DNA of 64,000 bases from Sipunculus nudus (GCA_026874595.1 JAPPUL010000073.1:645973-709972), one strand, 5' to 3'; positions 37,431 to 47,203 are shown, counted from the first letter of the stretch. The notes: a model not told the origin generated them from the sequence alone. Made by a program: numbers and translations.

Positions 37431-38171
37431 CTATTTCCATATGTGCGCTTCCACTGCTTTGTTTGTAAGCACAAGCGAAAATATTATCCATAGCAGATAG
37501 TATAGGATATTTGTAGTGTCTAATACTCCTTTGTCAAAGTCTATATAGTGGGACAACAACGAAAACTCCCGTATCGCTTCGTAGATAATTCCACTATCTC
37601 CACTGACGAATGTATGTAGTAGTAAAAAAAATAAAGACGCACTAAGTCCGCTTATTGCTGCTATTATTTGGCTACTTGTAAGGGATGAGGTGAAAAGTCC
37701 TATCCCAAGCATCCCACCCCCTAAAAACAACAACCCTAAATATGCTGAAAATGCAACCCCATAATCAGGGCCTGCCTCGCTATATATATCCATTATAAAT
37801 ACGTGCACCAATGTCGTCAAAAGTATTATTGCATACAACACAAAGGCTGATAAATATTTACCCACAACCAACGATAACGTGCTTATTGGAGAGGTTAGTA
37901 TAAGCTCAAGTGTGCCACTACGCTTTTCCTCTGAGAAGAGTTTTATTGTTAAAATAGGACACAGGAATAATATCAAAATTAAGTAATTCCTTAATAATAA
38001 CCCTACGTTCGCTTGCGCTCCACCTAAATACGTCGGGGCGCTGCCTATAAAACTTACAAATAATACTCCTGTTAGAAAAACAAATAAAAATGCCACCACG
38101 TATGCTATCGGTGATACGAAATATGACATCATCTCTCTTTTAAATACTACGTATATCCCTTTAAAAACCAT
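37431..38171 (-). CDS. ABC-2 type permease (GldF-like)
   Basis: Membrane subunit of the exporter or mechanochemical ABC system formed with the ATPase upstream and the GldG-like protein downstream. The 246-residue protein has about six helices. It opens with FKREMMSYFVSPIAYVVAF and contains KLFSEEKRSGTLELILTSPIS, the standard coupling segment of GldF/NosY-type permeases. It lies 40 bp after the ATPase and 58 bp before the small gldG N-terminal frame, on the same strand. Substrate unknown. Confidence 0.88.
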   Translation of the reverse strand: MVFKGIYVVFKREMMSYFVSPIAYVVAFLFVFLTGVLFVSFIGSAPTYLGGAQANVGLLLRNYLILILFLCPILTIKLFSEEKRSGTLELILTSPISTLSLVVGKYLSAFVLYAIILLTTLVHVFIMDIYSEAGPDYGVAFSAYLGLLFLGGGMLGIGLFTSSLTSSQIIAAISGLSASLFFLLLHTFVSGDSGIIYEAIREFSLLSHYIDFDKGVLDTTNILYYLLWIIFSLVLTNKAVEAHIWK

Positions 38172-38211
38172 TATTACCCCTATTAGTTCTTCATAAAGCT
38201 AATATAACAAT

Positions 38212-39132
38212 TTAGTCCTTCTGAGTTAATGATATGAATGCCTTCTCAAGCGTCATGTCTTCTTTTCTAAGCTCAAGCAATTCATATTTATTCTTTATAA
38301 GCTTTGAAGCTACCAAAGCACGCACATCCTCACCCTCTTCCATCTCAATCTCAAGCAGCCCCTCCCCATTCACTTTGACATCTAAAACACCCTTAACCTT
38401 AGATATAATATCTTGCGCTCCTAATGAATCGCTTTTCACTTGTACATACAATAAATTGGCATTCGATAAATCTCTAACTAACTCCCTCTCCTTACCCTGC
38501 GCAACTATTCTGCCCTCAGATATTATTATTATCTTCTCACATGTTTGACTCACTTCAGGCAATATGTGACTACTTAATATCACTGTCCGCTCATCCTTCA
38601 AATTCGCTATCAAATCCCTTATCTCTATTATTTGATTCGGATCAAGTCCTACCGTCGGCTCATCAAGTATTAATATCTCAGGATCATGTATTAGTGCCTG
38701 AGCAAGCCCTACCCTTTGCCTGTATCCTTTAGATAAAGTACCTATTATATCATAACGTCTGTCTCTTATTCTAACTGCATCCAAAACATATTCTAAACGT
38801 TCATTAAGACCTTTTCCGCGAAGCCCCTTAAGTTCTCCCATCGTCATCAAAAAACTCTCTATACTCATCTCTGGGTATAAAGGACAGTTCTCAGGCAAAT
38901 ACCCGATAAGCTCTTTTACTTTAAGACTCTCCTCCTGTATGTCAAGTCCATTTACAAAAACTTCTCCCCTGTTTAATGGAACATACCCTGTTATAACTCT
39001 CATTAAAGTTGTTTTCCCTGCCCCGTTTTGTCCAAGCAAGCCCACTATGTCTCCTTTCTGAACTTCAAAACTTAATTCCTTTAGTACCTCAACTTCGCCA
39101 TAGCTTTTACTTAAGTTTGATACGCTTATCAT
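38212..39132 (-). CDS. ABC transporter ATPase (GldA/CcmA-like)
   Basis: Cytoplasmic motor for the ABC-2 permease that follows. The 306-residue protein has Walker A GQNGAGKTT near residue 35, Q-loop region IGYLPENCPLYPEM, signature SKGYRQRVGLAQAL (about 138), Walker B EILILDEPTVGLDP and the switch His in ILSSHILPEV. The C-terminal 80 residues are the accessory domain typical of GldA-like ATPases. It is first in the unit ATPase, permease, gldG, leuB. The 159 bp upstream to cytochrome b561 contain no gene. Confidence 0.93.
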   Translation of the reverse strand: MISVSNLSKSYGEVEVLKELSFEVQKGDIVGLLGQNGAGKTTLMRVITGYVPLNRGEVFVNGLDIQEESLKVKELIGYLPENCPLYPEMSIESFLMTMGELKGLRGKGLNERLEYVLDAVRIRDRRYDIIGTLSKGYRQRVGLAQALIHDPEILILDEPTVGLDPNQIIEIRDLIANLKDERTVILSSHILPEVSQTCEKIIIISEGRIVAQGKERELVRDLSNANLLYVQVKSDSLGAQDIISKVKGVLDVKVNGEGLLEIEMEEGEDVRALVASKLIKNKYELLELRKEDMTLEKAFISLTQKD

Positions 39133-39291
39133 TTAACCTTTTTCCTAATTTATAATTTGATTGCTAATAATTACTCTGACCCATACTTAGACGTTTTAAA
39201 ATATTCTAAGATAACACCTTCAAGGGCTAACGTCAACCAGCTAATACTCGATTTATTCTTAACTACCTTATAATCTATTATACCTAGTTTT

Positions 39292-40062
39292 CTAATCACG
39301 ATGAGTACGCTCATCATCGTCATCATCATCATCATCGTCATGCTCATCATCATGCTCATGCTCATCTTCTTCTAAATTTAGTTCCATACCAAAAAAGCTT
39401 AGTTTACGACTACCTGGATCATAATTACCATATACATATACTCCAAACAACAATATTAATATTAAGTATACTAGCCCTACTAACGGCTTTTTTGACTCTA
39501 TCCCCTCACCCTGACCAAACTCTACTCCATCTAATTCTTCCTTATCTCCTGTTATAACGCTTTTTCCTATCTTATCTTTATGCTTTATACTATGAAATAT
39601 TACCCCTAAAATATGGACCCCCGCCGATAGCAAAAGCATTAAAACCAATATTTCATGAACTTCACCCAAAAAATCATGTGCTATGCCTCTTGCCATCAAA
39701 ATACCTGTTGTCCCAAGCCCAAGTACGCATACAAACATTATTAGTGTTATATAGCTTGATGCCGGATTGTGTCCCGCATAACGCTTTGTCTTTCCCTTTA
39801 ATAAAGCCTTTGTATACAAAAGCAAACTCTTTAAACTAAGTTCAAAACTATCAAATCTAGCATACCTTGTTCCTATAAAACCCCATATTATTCTTAGTAT
39901 CAATCCAAATACTAGTATTAAGCCCACAAGCATATGATACGAAAATAAAGGTGTGTCCTCCTGAGATTTTGCTATAATAAAGGCTGTTACAAATAATATT
40001 ACAAATACCCAATGGAATACTATTGTCAAAAAATCATATACTTTTACTTTCTTATCTCTCAT
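39292..40062 (-). CDS. Cytochrome b561-type membrane haem protein with acidic His/Asp tail
   Basis: Di-haem b electron carrier in the inner membrane, of the CybB/Ni-hydrogenase cytochrome b type. The 256-residue protein has four main helices with paired His candidates: VFHWVF (about 17), FSYHMLVG (about 43), GEVHEILVL (about 132) and AGVHILGVIFHS (about 147). After a fifth helix the protein ends in an extraordinary tail (about 230-256) of Asp, Glu and His, including nine consecutive Asp, built by a catcat/cgtcat trinucleotide repeat (plus strand 39308-39370). The tail could bind metal. The ribosome-binding site is a five-fold GAG/GGA repeat. No reductase or hydrogenase genes are adjacent. Confidence 0.8.
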   Translation of the reverse strand: MRDKKVKVYDFLTIVFHWVFVILFVTAFIIAKSQEDTPLFSYHMLVGLILVFGLILRIIWGFIGTRYARFDSFELSLKSLLLYTKALLKGKTKRYAGHNPASSYITLIMFVCVLGLGTTGILMARGIAHDFLGEVHEILVLMLLLSAGVHILGVIFHSIKHKDKIGKSVITGDKEELDGVEFGQGEGIESKKPLVGLVYLILILLFGVYVYGNYDPGSRKLSFFGMELNLEEDEHEHDDEHDDDDDDDDDERTHRD

Positions 40063-40070
40063 TATATTCT

Positions 40071-40085
40071 CCTCCTCCTCCTCAC
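40071..40085 (-). promoter_or_regulatory. Repeated Shine-Dalgarno of the cytochrome b561 gene
   Basis: On the minus strand the leader contains five GAG triplets in a row (GAGGAGGAGGAGGAG) starting about nine bases before the ATG, offering several overlapping anti-SD registers. It resembles the slippage repeats seen elsewhere in the window. The 179 bp from here to 40241 form a divergent promoter region with no clear boxes. Confidence 0.6.
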
Positions 40086-40241
40086 ATTTTTATATATCCT
40101 AATTATACTAACTGCATGCTATATGACAAGTTATTACTTTACTTTAATTAGCAAATATTGTTCCCTTACATATAATCTCTATTTAGTGTTATATTTATAA
40201 TATATTTTATTAATACTTAAGTTCGTTTTTAGAGTACATTT

Positions 40242-40565
40242 ATGCCGCTTAAACCTTTAGATATGCAGGTTGTTTTAGGTCAGTCGGATTATGCCGGACA
40301 GATTTATTCTAAGCATTATATGCAACAGTCTAAGACTCAATTGTATTATGAGGCTTTGTATCAGAATAAATCAAAGAAGATCGATGAGAGCGTTACTTCC
40401 ATTGACCAAGAATCTGAAGAAAGCCAACAAACCTATTTTGACCCTCATGACCAGCATAATCACTCTTATAAACCACTTAATAGCAAAATACAAAAACGTC
40501 TTACGCAAAAAAATAGCATAACCAAAGACCCTTTCAAAGGACATATTATTGACCTTTTAACTTAA
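40242..40565 (+). CDS. Small protein of unknown function
   Basis: A 107-residue soluble protein starting PLKPLDMQVVLGQSDYAG, with a central Gln/Ser/Glu-rich stretch and a His-rich patch (DPHDQHNHSY). No signal peptide or membrane segment. The N-terminal pattern is reminiscent of short conserved proteins I associate with spirochaetes, but I cannot name a family. It overlaps the 3' end of proB on the opposite strand by four bases and is divergent from cytochrome b561. Real gene status rests on its ATG, composition and placement. Confidence 0.55.
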   Translation: MPLKPLDMQVVLGQSDYAGQIYSKHYMQQSKTQLYYEALYQNKSKKIDESVTSIDQESEESQQTYFDPHDQHNHSYKPLNSKIQKRLTQKNSITKDPFKGHIIDLLT

Positions 40566-41707
40566 TCTATTAACGCTAAATTGTCTTTGTGAACCACCAC
40601 GTTATAATGACAGTAGCCAAGTACTCCCTCTATTTCTTTTGAGTGTAAGCCCTTTATCTTTTCTATCTCCAATTTACTATAATAAATTATTCCTTTAGCA
40701 AATACCTTGTCTTGCACATCTATTAACTCGATTATATCATATGCCTCATAATCCCCTTCCGTACTCAATATCCCCTTCGCAAGCAAACTCTTATTATCTT
40801 TTCCAACTGCTTTATAGGCATTAGCATCAACTCGTACCTTACCCTTTGCCCTCGCATTCAAATGTATCCATCTTTTCTTATTCTTTGGTACAAAACCCTT
40901 CGAAGGTAAAAATAGACTCCCTTCAACCTCACCGCCATATATCCTCTCTATTATGTCTTCTTTCCTACCATTAGCAACTAAAACCGCTATCCCTTGTTCT
41001 GTAGTTACCTTTGCCGCTTTTATCTTCGTTATCATGCCGCCTTTACTTATCTTGCTACTTTCCTTTTTCGCATAAAATTCTATTTCTTTTGTTATCTTTG
41101 GTATTACATGTAAGAGCTTTCGTTTTGCCTCTAATTCAAAATCTTTATAAAATCCTTCAACATCTGATAAAATTATTAGTAAATCAGCATCTATTAAACT
41201 CGTAACTAAAGCCGCAAGACTATCATTATCCCCAAACTTTATCTCATCAACCGATACTGTGTCATTCTCATTTACTATCGGTATCACGTTGTATTTAAGG
41301 AGTGTGTTTAATGTGTTTCTTGCATTTACATACCTCTCCCTATCCTTTAATACCGCATCTGTTAAAAGAATTTGACTAACAAGAAAATCTGCCCTGCCAA
41401 GTAGCTCTGTATAATATTTCATAACAAGAACTTGGCCTATGCTTGCACTTGCTTGTTTTAACGGTATTGTGTTTGGCATCCTGTTATTTAACAATAACGA
41501 ATATCCAGCTCCAACAGCTCCGCTTGTAATAACTACTACATCCTTAACCTTCTCTTTAAGCAATATTATCTGTTTGCATATCTTTTCTATCTTATCCTTA
41601 CTTAATTTGCCATCCTCTACAAGCAAACTGCTTCCTACCTTTACTACAACCCTATCTTTACCTTTATAAAAAGATTGCCTAATTTCTTTATTCATTAGCT
41701 TATTCAT
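40562..41707 (-). CDS. proB: Glutamate 5-kinase
   Basis: First step of proline synthesis, phosphorylating glutamate in the cytoplasm. The 381-residue protein has the amino-acid-kinase start RVVVKVGSSLLVEDGKL, VVITSGAVGAGYSLL and IPIVNENDTVSVDEIKFGDND, then SDVEGFYKDF and KGGMITKIKAAK. A C-terminal PUA domain (about 280-370, RAKGKVRVDANA and LLAKGILSTEGDYEAYDIIEL) gives the longer, feedback-regulated form. The start overlaps the stop of the ABC permease by eight bases. No proA or proC is in the window. Confidence 0.95.
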   Translation of the reverse strand: MNKLMNKEIRQSFYKGKDRVVVKVGSSLLVEDGKLSKDKIEKICKQIILLKEKVKDVVVITSGAVGAGYSLLLNNRMPNTIPLKQASASIGQVLVMKYYTELLGRADFLVSQILLTDAVLKDRERYVNARNTLNTLLKYNVIPIVNENDTVSVDEIKFGDNDSLAALVTSLIDADLLIILSDVEGFYKDFELEAKRKLLHVIPKITKEIEFYAKKESSKISKGGMITKIKAAKVTTEQGIAVLVANGRKEDIIERIYGGEVEGSLFLPSKGFVPKNKKRWIHLNARAKGKVRVDANAYKAVGKDNKSLLAKGILSTEGDYEAYDIIELIDVQDKVFAKGIIYYSKLEIEKIKGLHSKEIEGVLGYCHYNVVVHKDNLALID

Positions 41708-44363
41708 ACTCTAATGCCACCCTCGGGACTATTTCACTAGCTTTCAAAGCCGGATAATAACCTGATAAGATCGATAATATTGGAAATAGTAATAGTATAT
41801 ATAATATCTCAGGCGAGATAGTATAATCTAAATGCCAGCCTACTGTGTGTTTATTTATTATATTTACTGTAACTAATGATAGCAGTATCCCGCTTACTAA
41901 CCCTAAAAGTGCACTTATAAACCCTATAAATGTCGATTGTGTAACTATTATCTTAACTATTTGGCCTTTTAAAGCACCTAGTGCCTTCAATATCCCTATC
42001 TCGCGTCTTCTGTCTACTACCGAGGATAATAACGCATTTATTAAGCCTATTATCGCTATAAATACTGTTATAACAGACAGTACGTTAAACATATAAAATG
42101 TCTCGTCTATAGCTTTAAATATCTCTTCCTTAAACTCCTTAAGTGTTGTTACGATTAGTGTGTCTGGCTCTTTTACTCCCTTATAAAACGCTTGCTTGAA
42201 ATTTTGACTTGTAACGCCTTCTTTTAAATAAACTTTGAATATGTCTACTTTATCGTCTTTAAAATGTTTTATATACGTCTTCCTTGGAATTGACACTATC
42301 CCTTTACTTGAAGGATAGTTTATTACTATCCCTGCTACCTTAAATGGCCCAATATCTAAACTCCCTCTATCACCAGATAGGTATAGCTCATCTCCTAAAG
42401 CCAAATTAAACCTATTTGCAAGCTTTGACGATATTAATACCCCATCTCCCTCCTCCATAAGCTTATATGCCTCCTGCGCTGTTCCTCCTTCGTATCTATA
42501 TCGAACCCGCTTTTGCATGATGTCTAGTCGGAATGAATGCAGCTCAACTACTTCTCCCTTATACGAGGACAGCATAAATCTGTAATAGTCTATGTCTTCT
42601 ATATATTTTTCCTTAAGATTAGAAAGCTCTCCTAGCCGATTTGATTCCATCGCAAAGATATCTCCTTCAGAATATGTTGAACCTGATACTATCGATATGT
42701 CTGCGTTGTTTACATTTACAAACCAATCCTCAAGCGTTTTATGATAACTTTCTACCAATATCGAGATGTTTACTATTAAACCTATACTTATCATTAAAGT
42801 GCTCATTGCAAGCACGCTTTTGCCAAGACTTATTCCCCCCGTATTACTTATCCCTAGCTTTAGCTCAAATGAATCTCTTCTCTTTATTAGTAGCCGTTTT
42901 AATGCCATGTCAGACCATTTTATTATATGTTCCGTTATGTAGGGTAAAATGCTTGTAAAACCTACTATTATTAGAAAATTTGATAGAAAGCCATATAGTG
43001 CATCCCCTACATACATTCCCATAAGCGCTAGTATAAACCCTAAAACAAATATTATAAGACCTAAAATGTATAATAATCGCACATTCAAGCTACTCCTATT
43101 AGCTTGTATATTAGCATAAGGTCGTATGCTATAATTTGGCATCTTTCTAAAACTTATCAGTATCGGTATGAATGTCGCTACCATTGTACTAAGAAAGCCA
43201 AATATAAAACCCTTTAATAATATCATATAGGATAATTTAAACTCACTACCCTCAAGTAATGATTTATACATAATATTATAACGAAATGCCTCTACTGCAA
43301 CATAGGAGAGTATATAACCTAACAATATCCCGAACGCAGAACCAACAAGCCCTATCACTAAGCCCTTTAATGTAAATATTCTAACTATATCACCTCGACT
43401 GCCACCTATAGAACGTATTATTCCAATCTCCCGCTTCTTTTGTGTTATTGATGAGCCTATTGTATTCATTATCAAGTATATTCCCACCAAAAGCGAAATG
43501 AAGCTTACCACCTTTAAATTTAGGTCAAACGATTTATATAAATTCCCGAATTGTCGTACGCTATGGCCTTTCTCATTTATACTAAATCCTCCTTTCAATA
43601 TCCCTTTTAACTTATTTATTACTACATCCCTATCCGCTACTTCCATAACCTTTATATCTACTCTGTCAAGTCGCCCTTCCCTCTTAAATAAATATTGACT
43701 TGCGTACAAATCCATTAACACTATGTTACTTCGTTGTGATATACTATCTTCCCCCGACAATATACCCACTATCTCACACTCTATAACTCCATGAGCCGTT
43801 ACAAGTTTAAAGCTCTTTACACCTTTATATCTATTTACGAAACCTCTTCCTACTATCACGCTACCTGGCTTTGTTAGAAACAATTCTAAATCAAAATTAT
43901 AATCTGAACTGCCTTCATCTTTTCCTCCCTCCCCTCTTACTCCTCCCCTTTCTCCCTCAGCTCCTAACCCTACATTAGATACCCCTTCTATATTTACAAT
44001 ACCACGCCTTGTTACATCTATTCCAAATACATACAATGTCTTTTCTAAAGTCCCCAGCTTCGCTTTAGTCTTATTTAGCAATACAGGATGTGCTTCCTTT
44101 ATACCCTCCATCTCATATATATCCTTATATACCTCCTCCGAAAAACCTCCACGCCCTCGCACTACCTCTATATCTACTGTCCCACTCGATATCACGTTCA
44201 GTAGGTTTTGCATCGACTGTCTAACGCTATTTGACGCCCCCTCCACCGCCACGAATACTCCAACCCCAAGCGATATTCCTATTAACGTAATAAGAAGCTT
44301 TACCTTATTACCTTTTATATAAGGCTTTAGGAATAGTTTGCCAACCCTAAGCATCTTAATCAT
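41700..44363 (-). CDS. Large FtsX-family ABC permease (two FtsX domains, LolE/MacB-like)
   Basis: Inner-membrane exporter subunit partnered with the LolD-like ATPase just upstream. The 887-residue protein has an N-terminal helix, a MacB-type periplasmic domain, then a first FtsX block with three helices (KKREIGIIRSIGGSRGDIVR region, about 300-420). A second helix pair and periplasmic domain follow (about 510-720), and a second FtsX block closes the protein (VDRRREIGILKALGALKGQI, about 765-880). This duplicated layout is typical of DUF214-type lipoprotein or peptide exporters rather than single-domain LolC/E. It overlaps proB by eight bases. The substrate may be a lipoprotein given the many lipoproteins here, but that is inference. 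Confidence 0.85.
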   Translation of the reverse strand: MIKMLRVGKLFLKPYIKGNKVKLLITLIGISLGVGVFVAVEGASNSVRQSMQNLLNVISSGTVDIEVVRGRGGFSEEVYKDIYEMEGIKEAHPVLLNKTKAKLGTLEKTLYVFGIDVTRRGIVNIEGVSNVGLGAEGERGGVRGEGGKDEGSSDYNFDLELFLTKPGSVIVGRGFVNRYKGVKSFKLVTAHGVIECEIVGILSGEDSISQRSNIVLMDLYASQYLFKREGRLDRVDIKVMEVADRDVVINKLKGILKGGFSINEKGHSVRQFGNLYKSFDLNLKVVSFISLLVGIYLIMNTIGSSITQKKREIGIIRSIGGSRGDIVRIFTLKGLVIGLVGSAFGILLGYILSYVAVEAFRYNIMYKSLLEGSEFKLSYMILLKGFIFGFLSTMVATFIPILISFRKMPNYSIRPYANIQANRSSLNVRLLYILGLIIFVLGFILALMGMYVGDALYGFLSNFLIIVGFTSILPYITEHIIKWSDMALKRLLIKRRDSFELKLGISNTGGISLGKSVLAMSTLMISIGLIVNISILVESYHKTLEDWFVNVNNADISIVSGSTYSEGDIFAMESNRLGELSNLKEKYIEDIDYYRFMLSSYKGEVVELHSFRLDIMQKRVRYRYEGGTAQEAYKLMEEGDGVLISSKLANRFNLALGDELYLSGDRGSLDIGPFKVAGIVINYPSSKGIVSIPRKTYIKHFKDDKVDIFKVYLKEGVTSQNFKQAFYKGVKEPDTLIVTTLKEFKEEIFKAIDETFYMFNVLSVITVFIAIIGLINALLSSVVDRRREIGILKALGALKGQIVKIIVTQSTFIGFISALLGLVSGILLSLVTVNIINKHTVGWHLDYTISPEILYILLLFPILSILSGYYPALKASEIVPRVALEYE

Positions 44364-44393
44364 TTAATAATACCTGCTTCCATAACAAAATAA

Positions 44394-45062
44394 CTAATAA
44401 AGACTCCCGCAAGAAAGCTTATAACGACTAACACCTCCTCGTTTGTATATCTTCTCATCGTGGGTTACCAATATTACCGCGCTTTTATGTAAGCTCACCA
44501 TCTTCTCAAAAATATCAAGTACTAATAAACTATTTTCTATATCTAAATTTCCCGTTGGCTCATCGGCTAATATCAATTTCGGCTCCGTTGACAACGCCCG
44601 CGCTATTGATACCCTTTGCATCTCACCACCTGATAACTCATCCGGTAAAGAACCCTCCTTCCCTAAAAGTCCTACCTCGTTTAACAAAAACTGTGCCCGT
44701 TCTGATGCATCTTTATAACTTATACCTTTAAACAATAAAGACAGCATTACGTTCTCTTGGGCGCTAAGGCCTGGTAGCAAATTGAAAAATTGAAATACTA
44801 TCCCTATCTTGTCTCGACGAAGCTCACTTAGCTTTTGGTCTTTCATCTTGCTTACCAACTCGCCGCCAAACCATATCTGCCCTCCATCCGCTTTATCTAT
44901 TCCTGATATCAAGTTTAACAATGTGCTCTTACCACTACCACTCTCTCCCGTTACAACTACAAACTCCCCCTCAGCAACTTCTAAAGCACATCCATCCAAT
45001 ACCTTACGTTCGACCAAACCCTCCATATATCCCTTTTGCAAATCCTTTATCTTTAATAACAT
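44394..45062 (-). CDS. LolD/MacB-type ABC ATPase
   Basis: Cytoplasmic ATPase for the FtsX-type permease. Walker A TGESGSGKSTLL, Q-loop GIVFQFFNLLPGLSAQENVML, signature LSGGEMQRVSIARAL, Walker B LILADEPTGNLD and switch His in VILVTHDEKI are all intact. I prefer the ATG at 45062 (MLLKIKDLQ): it follows an AGGGGGAAA ribosome-binding site and gives the usual 222-residue length, whereas the longer frame to 45101 adds 13 untypical residues. The permease begins 30 bp after the stop. Upstream is a T-rich 173-213 bp divergent region shared with trxB. Confidence 0.92.
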   Translation of the reverse strand: MLLKIKDLQKGYMEGLVERKVLDGCALEVAEGEFVVVTGESGSGKSTLLNLISGIDKADGGQIWFGGELVSKMKDQKLSELRRDKIGIVFQFFNLLPGLSAQENVMLSLLFKGISYKDASERAQFLLNEVGLLGKEGSLPDELSGGEMQRVSIARALSTEPKLILADEPTGNLDIENSLLVLDIFEKMVSLHKSAVILVTHDEKIYKRGGVSRYKLSCGSLY

Positions 45063-45274
45063 TTTCCCCCTACATACAAACTCCATAAGCCATTCCCTCA
45101 AAATAACAAAATAAAATATATATCTTAATATAGCCTTTAGATTAAAAAAACATTAGGAATTTGTAATTCTTTTTTTTTATATTATTTTTTTTATTAAATT
45201 AGTAATTACTTATTTTCTTATCCCAAAATAGTAAATAATATTCTTAAATCTTAAATAAAACCTAGGATAGATTC

Positions 45275-46231
45275 ATGACTGAAAAACTTATTATTATCGG
45301 CTCTGGACCCGCAGGTTGGACTGCCTCCATTTATGCTGCTCGTGCTAACTTGAACCCTTTCCTTTATGAGGGCCAAATTACTCAAGATTTACTCCCCGGT
45401 GGCCAACTTATGTTTACTAACGATGTTGACAACTTTCCTGGATTCCCTGAGGGTATTCGTGGGCCTGACCTTATGGAGACTATGAAAAAACAGGCTAAAC
45501 GATTTGATGTTAGATCTGTTACTGAGTCAATTGTTAAGGTTGACTTCTCATCTTCTCCTTTCAGTCTAACAGATAGTAAAGGAAAGGAAGTTAAGGCTCA
45601 CTCTGTTATAATTGCAACAGGGGCTAAGGCTAATTGGCTTGGCATTGATAATGAATCTCGGCTTGCTCAAAGTGGGGGCGGGGTTTCTGCTTGTGCCGTT
45701 TGTGATGGCGCTTTGCCTGTTTATAAAGGTAAGGAACTTGCCGTTGTCGGCGGTGGGGATACTGCTTTAGAAGAGGCTACATATCTTACTAAGTTTGCCT
45801 CAACCGTTCATTTAATTCATAGAAGAGAGGAACTTCGTGCAAGTCATATTATGCAACAACATCTTTTTCAGAAAAAGAATGTTACTATTCACTGGAATAA
45901 AAAAGTTACTAAGATAGTTGGACAGGACTTTATAAAGTCTTTAGAACTTGAAGATACTAAGGATGGAAGCTCATCTAAGCTTGATGTTGGGGGGCTTTTT
46001 GTTGCTATTGGGCATACTCCTATTACTGAATTTATTAAAGGACAAATAGAGCTTACTAATAGCGGTTACATTAAACTCAGCAAATCTTTTCGGACTATAA
46101 CTAATGTTGAAGGTGTTTTTGCTGCTGGTGATGTTATTGATGATTACTATAGGCAGGCTGTTACTTCTGCTGGCACTGGGTGTATGGCTGCTTTGGACGC
46201 TGAGAGATGGCTTGCTTCTAAAGGTTTATAA
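45275..46231 (+). CDS. trxB: Thioredoxin reductase
   Basis: NADPH-dependent flavoenzyme that reduces thioredoxin. The 318-residue length is normal. It has the FAD motif IIGSGPAGWTASIYAARA, the redox-active CAVC at about 140 (CAVCDGALPVY; most homologues have CATC), the NADPH motif VVGGGDTALEEATYL and the C-terminal FAD segment GVFAAGDVIDDYYRQAVTSAGTG. The stop codon lies in a 9-bp direct repeat (ggtttataa twice). Coding-strand skew changes inside the gene from C-rich at the start to G-rich at the end. It is flanked by an opposite-strand exported unknown, convergent with an 11-bp gap. Confidence 0.96.
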   Translation: MTEKLIIIGSGPAGWTASIYAARANLNPFLYEGQITQDLLPGGQLMFTNDVDNFPGFPEGIRGPDLMETMKKQAKRFDVRSVTESIVKVDFSSSPFSLTDSKGKEVKAHSVIIATGAKANWLGIDNESRLAQSGGGVSACAVCDGALPVYKGKELAVVGGGDTALEEATYLTKFASTVHLIHRREELRASHIMQQHLFQKKNVTIHWNKKVTKIVGQDFIKSLELEDTKDGSSSKLDVGGLFVAIGHTPITEFIKGQIELTNSGYIKLSKSFRTITNVEGVFAAGDVIDDYYRQAVTSAGTGCMAALDAERWLASKGL

Positions 46232-46242
46232 GGTTTATAAGA

Positions 46243-47169
46243 TTACCCCAGAAGATCATCTACGTCTTTATACCTATCTCTTTCCCTTATAGTATCCTCT
46301 TTTATATGGACATCCTTTTTAGTCTTAATTGTTTCCTTAAGCTCTTTTAAGTTCTCATCTGCTTGTCTTTTAAATAAATAGAGCATATCTCGATATACAT
46401 TATTTTGATATCTTAAAACCAAATTATTAAGATTTGTGTTTAATATTGATACATATACTTTTTGGTTTGTAAACTCTTTGTAGCCAACATATTCCATGTG
46501 ACTTATATTATTATAAGTCTCTTTCGATACCTTAAACGTTATGAATATATCTTCATCAGAAAACTCAAATACTGCATAACCACCATCAAACCTAAAACTA
46601 AACTTACCGTATAACGATTTTAATCCCTCTATATATCTTATTATTTCATCAAGTCTAAAATTTGCTTGATAATTTATCTTGTATAAAGCATCATCATAAA
46701 AACTAAATCTTATATCCCGTATAAGCGGGCTTAACTTTATACCATCTGTTTGTCCTATACTAAAACTTGATAGCTTACTGTAGTATAATTCAAAACTGTT
46801 TTTCTTTCCTAAGACTCGGAAATTTGAACCAAGCCTATCTAGCTCATTTAGACTTATATAGTAAGTTTCTCCCTCTATTGCATACTTTATTGCATTCTTT
46901 GTATATTTATATAAAAACTCTTTTGATAATAAAAAATATGGGTCTATACTTACTATCCTTGTTTTAAAATCGCTTAACATATAATCAAGTCCATAATTAT
47001 TTATCTTCTTTAAGGTGCTTTCTTTACTACTTCCTAGATATATATCTTTGAACCCGATAGTTCGCATTGAAAGTAACGAGCTTTCCTTTGCATACGACAT
47101 AGTCTTTACACTAAGCAAACTTGTTACTAACAATATCATTAGTAAACCTTTTACAAACCATTTTATCAT
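46243..47169 (-). CDS. Exported protein of unknown function
   Basis: The ATG at 47169 (MIKWFVKGLL), behind a GAGGA site, gives a 308-residue protein that begins directly with a signal peptide (cleavage near SYAKES). The mature part has mixed alpha/beta character with many Tyr/Phe and ends in a charged helical tail (KRQADENLKELKETIK). The repeated theme of short beta strands around FRLDEIIRYIEGLKSLYGKF resembles a class of small periplasmic proteins in spirochaetes, but I do not recognise the family. It lies 35 bp after a lipoprotein gene on the same strand, so the two may be co-transcribed. Confidence 0.6.
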   Translation of the reverse strand: MIKWFVKGLLMILLVTSLLSVKTMSYAKESSLLSMRTIGFKDIYLGSSKESTLKKINNYGLDYMLSDFKTRIVSIDPYFLLSKEFLYKYTKNAIKYAIEGETYYISLNELDRLGSNFRVLGKKNSFELYYSKLSSFSIGQTDGIKLSPLIRDIRFSFYDDALYKINYQANFRLDEIIRYIEGLKSLYGKFSFRFDGGYAVFEFSDEDIFITFKVSKETYNNISHMEYVGYKEFTNQKVYVSILNTNLNNLVLRYQNNVYRDMLYLFKRQADENLKELKETIKTKKDVHIKEDTIRERDRYKDVDDLLG

Positions 47170-47203
47170 GAAATTGTCCTCATTATATTTCAATAGCACT
47201 AGA

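Noticed and set aside
39171-39365. Minus-strand frame rich in Met/Ser over the cytochrome b561 tail
   Set aside because: A shifted reading of the CAT/CGT trinucleotide repeat; no ribosome-binding site and no recognisable protein.
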